Source: VFZS01 sp964353255 (lineage in GTDB: Bacteria > Acidobacteriota > Terriglobia > Bryobacterales > Bryobacteraceae). From it: a stretch of 16,490 nt of DNA. Position numbers and translations under genes: made by a program. This document shows, piece by piece, positions 15,566-16,490 of the stretch. Within the stretch, counting starts at the first letter, position 1. The number at the start of each line of letters is the position of its first letter. The stretch lies in assembly GCA_964353255.1 (NCBI GenBank), contig CAYGVJ010000115.1, positions 1 through 16,490 on the forward strand, given 5' to 3'. The notes under the pieces were generated by a model. It had not been told where the DNA came from and searched no databases. It worked only from the letters and a program-made list of their open reading frames with translations.

Positions 15566-15721
15566 GACATGCTTCAGGGGGTGCTGAAAAAGGCCTTGGA
15601 CAAGCTGAAGCATGTCCCACGTGGGCGCGCAAATGCCTGATTCGGCGTTGTGGGACATGCTTTAGCTTGTCGTCCGCGGGCCTTGAAGTAGGCCTTTTTC
15701 AGCACCCTCTGAAGCATGTCC
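15565..15721. repeat. Nested palindromic repeat element, copy 2
   Basis: Outer arms 15565-15596 and 15690-15721 pair at 31 of 32 bases and contain GGTGCTGAAAAAGGCC. Inner arms 15600-15620 and 15650-15670 pair at 20 of 21, around a 29-base centre. The 13-base word CTGAAGCATGTCC occurs four times in alternating orientation: 15565-15577 (minus), 15605-15617 (plus), 15653-15665 (minus, one change) and 15709-15721 (plus). A loose piece, TGGACAAGCT, recurs outside at 15734-15743. The element starts on the last base of the preceding stop codon and ends 57 bases before the next gene. Confidence 0.88.
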
Positions 15722-15765
15722 GGGCTGGAAGCGTGGACAAGCTAAGCCGTAGCCGCCTGAGGGCG

Positions 15766-15771
15766 TACAAT
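15766..15771 (+). promoter_or_regulatory. TACAAT box of the DUF433/DUF5615 pair
   Basis: GTACAAT followed by CAGGCT and then ATG 15778; the spacing of six bases places transcription start on or next to the start codon. It resembles the box at 14617-14622 (both read GTACAAT, then GGCT before ATG). No -35 consensus and no ribosome-binding site are visible. Confidence 0.45.
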
Positions 15772-15777
15772 CAGGCT

Positions 15778-16017
15778 ATGGTGCTTAGAGCGCCTTTCGA
15801 GCGCATCACGATCGAGCCGGACAAAATGAGCGGGCAGCCGTGTATCCGCGGCTTGCGGATCACAGTGCGACGGGTTTTGGAGCTCATCGCCACCTACCAG
15901 GATCGAGCTGAGTTGCTCCGGGAGTACCCAGATCTTGAGGAGGACGACCTGCGGCAGGCGCTTCAATTCGCGTCTGCCAACCTGGATGACCGCGTTGAGT
16001 GGTTCAAGGTTGCATGA
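15778..16017 (+). CDS. DUF433 family protein, probable antitoxin
   Basis: 79 aa. Its start FERITIEPDKMSGQPCIRGLRITVRRVLELI is the DUF433 signature (ITxxPxxMxGxPCIRGxRI), followed by ELLREYPDLEEDDLRQALQFA, the winged-helix-like second half. DUF433 proteins are small and often paired with DUF5615, the combination treated as a type II toxin-antitoxin module with the DUF433 partner as antitoxin and DNA-binding autoregulator. The start ATG 15778 is chosen because the signature begins six residues later; the open frame upstream runs through repeat sequence. Its stop TGA overlaps the next start as ATGA, so the two are translationally coupled. No Shine-Dalgarno site is seen, consistent with a leaderless message. 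Confidence 0.9.
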   Translation: MVLRAPFERITIEPDKMSGQPCIRGLRITVRRVLELIATYQDRAELLREYPDLEEDDLRQALQFASANLDDRVEWFKVA

Positions 16018-16382
16018 AGCAAGTTCTGCTGGACCAGGGCCTTCCTCCGCTCACCGCGGCTCTGCTCCGCGCGGAAGGCTGGGATGTCGTCCATGTGCGG
16101 GAGATCGGCATGTCGCACGCTTCCGACGCCGAGATTCTCCAGCGCGCGGTCGCCGAAAGCCGCGTCTGCGTGACCCTGGACCGTGATTTCCACGCTCACT
16201 TGGCGCTGACGTCGGCCATCCAGCCCTCGGTGGTGTTGCTTCGCTGGGAGGGACTGAAGGCGTCCGGGTTGAAGCAGCTACTGGTGAAGGTGTGGCGACA
16301 GGTTGAGCGCGAGCTACAACTCGGCGTGGCAGTCACGGTCTCCGAGAGCGCGATTCGCGTGCGACGCTTGCCGCTGCGGTGA
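16014..16382 (+). CDS. DUF5615 family PIN-like protein, probable toxin
   Basis: 122 aa. Starts MKQVLLDQGLPPLTAALLR, with the early aspartate (LLDQ) of PIN-like nucleases. Then GWDVVHVREIGMSHASDAEIL and VCVTLDRDFHAHLAL, whose TLDRDF supplies the second acidic cluster. This is the DUF5615/Mut7-C-like fold, thought to be a metal-dependent RNase. The ATG at 16014 overlaps the DUF433 stop by ATGA; the GTG at 15999 would only add residues inside the antitoxin gene. Paired with DUF433 it should form a toxin-antitoxin module, although for this pair activity rests on family inference. Length is normal and acidic motifs are intact, so it looks functional. A hairpin follows directly. Confidence 0.9.
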   Translation: MKQVLLDQGLPPLTAALLRAEGWDVVHVREIGMSHASDAEILQRAVAESRVCVTLDRDFHAHLALTSAIQPSVVLLRWEGLKASGLKQLLVKVWRQVERELQLGVAVTVSESAIRVRRLPLR

Positions 16383-16385
16383 TCT

Positions 16386-16416
16386 GACAGGCCGGGTACC
16401 CTCTGGGTGGCCTGTC
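16386..16416. terminator. Hairpin between convergent genes
   Basis: GACAGGCC (16386-16393) and GGCCTGTC (16409-16416) form a perfect 8-bp stem around a 15-base loop. It begins four bases after the DUF5615 stop and ends right at the stop codon of the converging minus-strand gene, so it can serve both. No T-tract is visible. Confidence 0.55.
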
Positions 16417-16490
16417 CTACGGTGCCGCGATCTCGACCGGCGCCGAGCGGGCGCTCTGGTTGCCCAACCGGTCTACCGCGCTGACGGCGT
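16417..16490 (-). CDS. C-terminus of a secreted enzyme-like protein with fibronectin-III-type end (partial)
   Basis: Reading in from the right edge on the minus strand gives AVSAVDRLGNQSARSAPVEI, then AAP and the stop TAG at 16419-16417. The motif (V)SAVDRLGNxSxxS is the last strand of a fibronectin type III domain as found at the end of many secreted glycoside hydrolases, for example the GH10-like YngK/DUF187 proteins. Only 24 codons are inside the window, so the enzyme itself is not visible and the assignment of family is weak. Confidence 0.6.
   Translation of the reverse strand, partial: AVSAVDRLGNQSARSAPVEIAAP

Noticed and set aside
11835..15721. Reading the palindromic repeats as a CRISPR array or tRNA-like genes
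   Set aside because: Copies are inverted, differ inside and lie 3.7 kb apart; there is no regular repeat-spacer pattern and no cloverleaf.
15304..15777. N-terminal extension of the DUF433 gene to 15304
   Set aside because: It reads through the oxidoreductase gene in another frame and through repeat sequence.

Overview
The window reads as a piece of chromosome from an Acidobacteriota bacterium of the Solibacter/Bryobacter type. This is inferred from protein style: a very long TonB-dependent receptor with an N-terminal carboxypeptidase-regulatory-like domain, a Tat-exported Gfo/Idh/MocA oxidoreductase, an adenylate-cyclase-style membrane regulator of a kind I associate with Acidobacteria, high GC, and recurrent palindromic intergenic repeats. 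No 16S or other marker is present, so the phylum is an inference.

Left part (1-8541): the start of a Tat-exported oxidoreductase runs off the left edge on the minus strand. About 970 bp without a recognisable gene follows; it holds a long hairpin (440-510) and, at its right end, a 20-bp perfect operator-like palindrome and a good sigma70-type promoter. Next come a 1108-aa TonB-dependent receptor and a 1215-aa secreted protein of the PcRGLX/YetA (PL26-like exo-rhamnogalacturonan lyase) type, both plus strand with near-identical ribosome-binding sites. This looks like a small polysaccharide-capture and depolymerisation locus: the receptor imports oligomers, the secreted enzyme makes them, and the oxidoreductase may act on the products. 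The substrate (pectin-like) is inferred from family only.

Middle (8557-10780): a convergent hairpin separates the lyase from a minus-strand one-pass membrane regulator. Just upstream of that regulator lies a dead IS256-type element (about 850 bp). It has recognisable terminal inverted repeats and a transposase broken by a stop codon, a one-base frameshift and a deletion of the whole catalytic core.

Right part (10908-16490): a secreted protein of unknown function, then the overlapping pair recG-rsmD (minus strand). Divergent from recG is a second Gfo/Idh/MocA-like protein with a lipoprotein-type signal, then a DUF433/DUF5615 toxin-antitoxin-like pair. The last 74 bases are the C-terminus of another minus-strand protein that looks like a fibronectin-III-ended secreted enzyme.

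The most unusual material is non-coding. Two elements of 140-157 bp (11835-11974 and 15565-15721) are nested palindromes that share only the arm core GGTGCTGAAAAAGGCC, differ inside, and both overlap the stop codon of the gene before them. Three genes also show a TA[CG]AAT box 6-7 nt before an ATG with no ribosome-binding site, suggesting leaderless transcripts.
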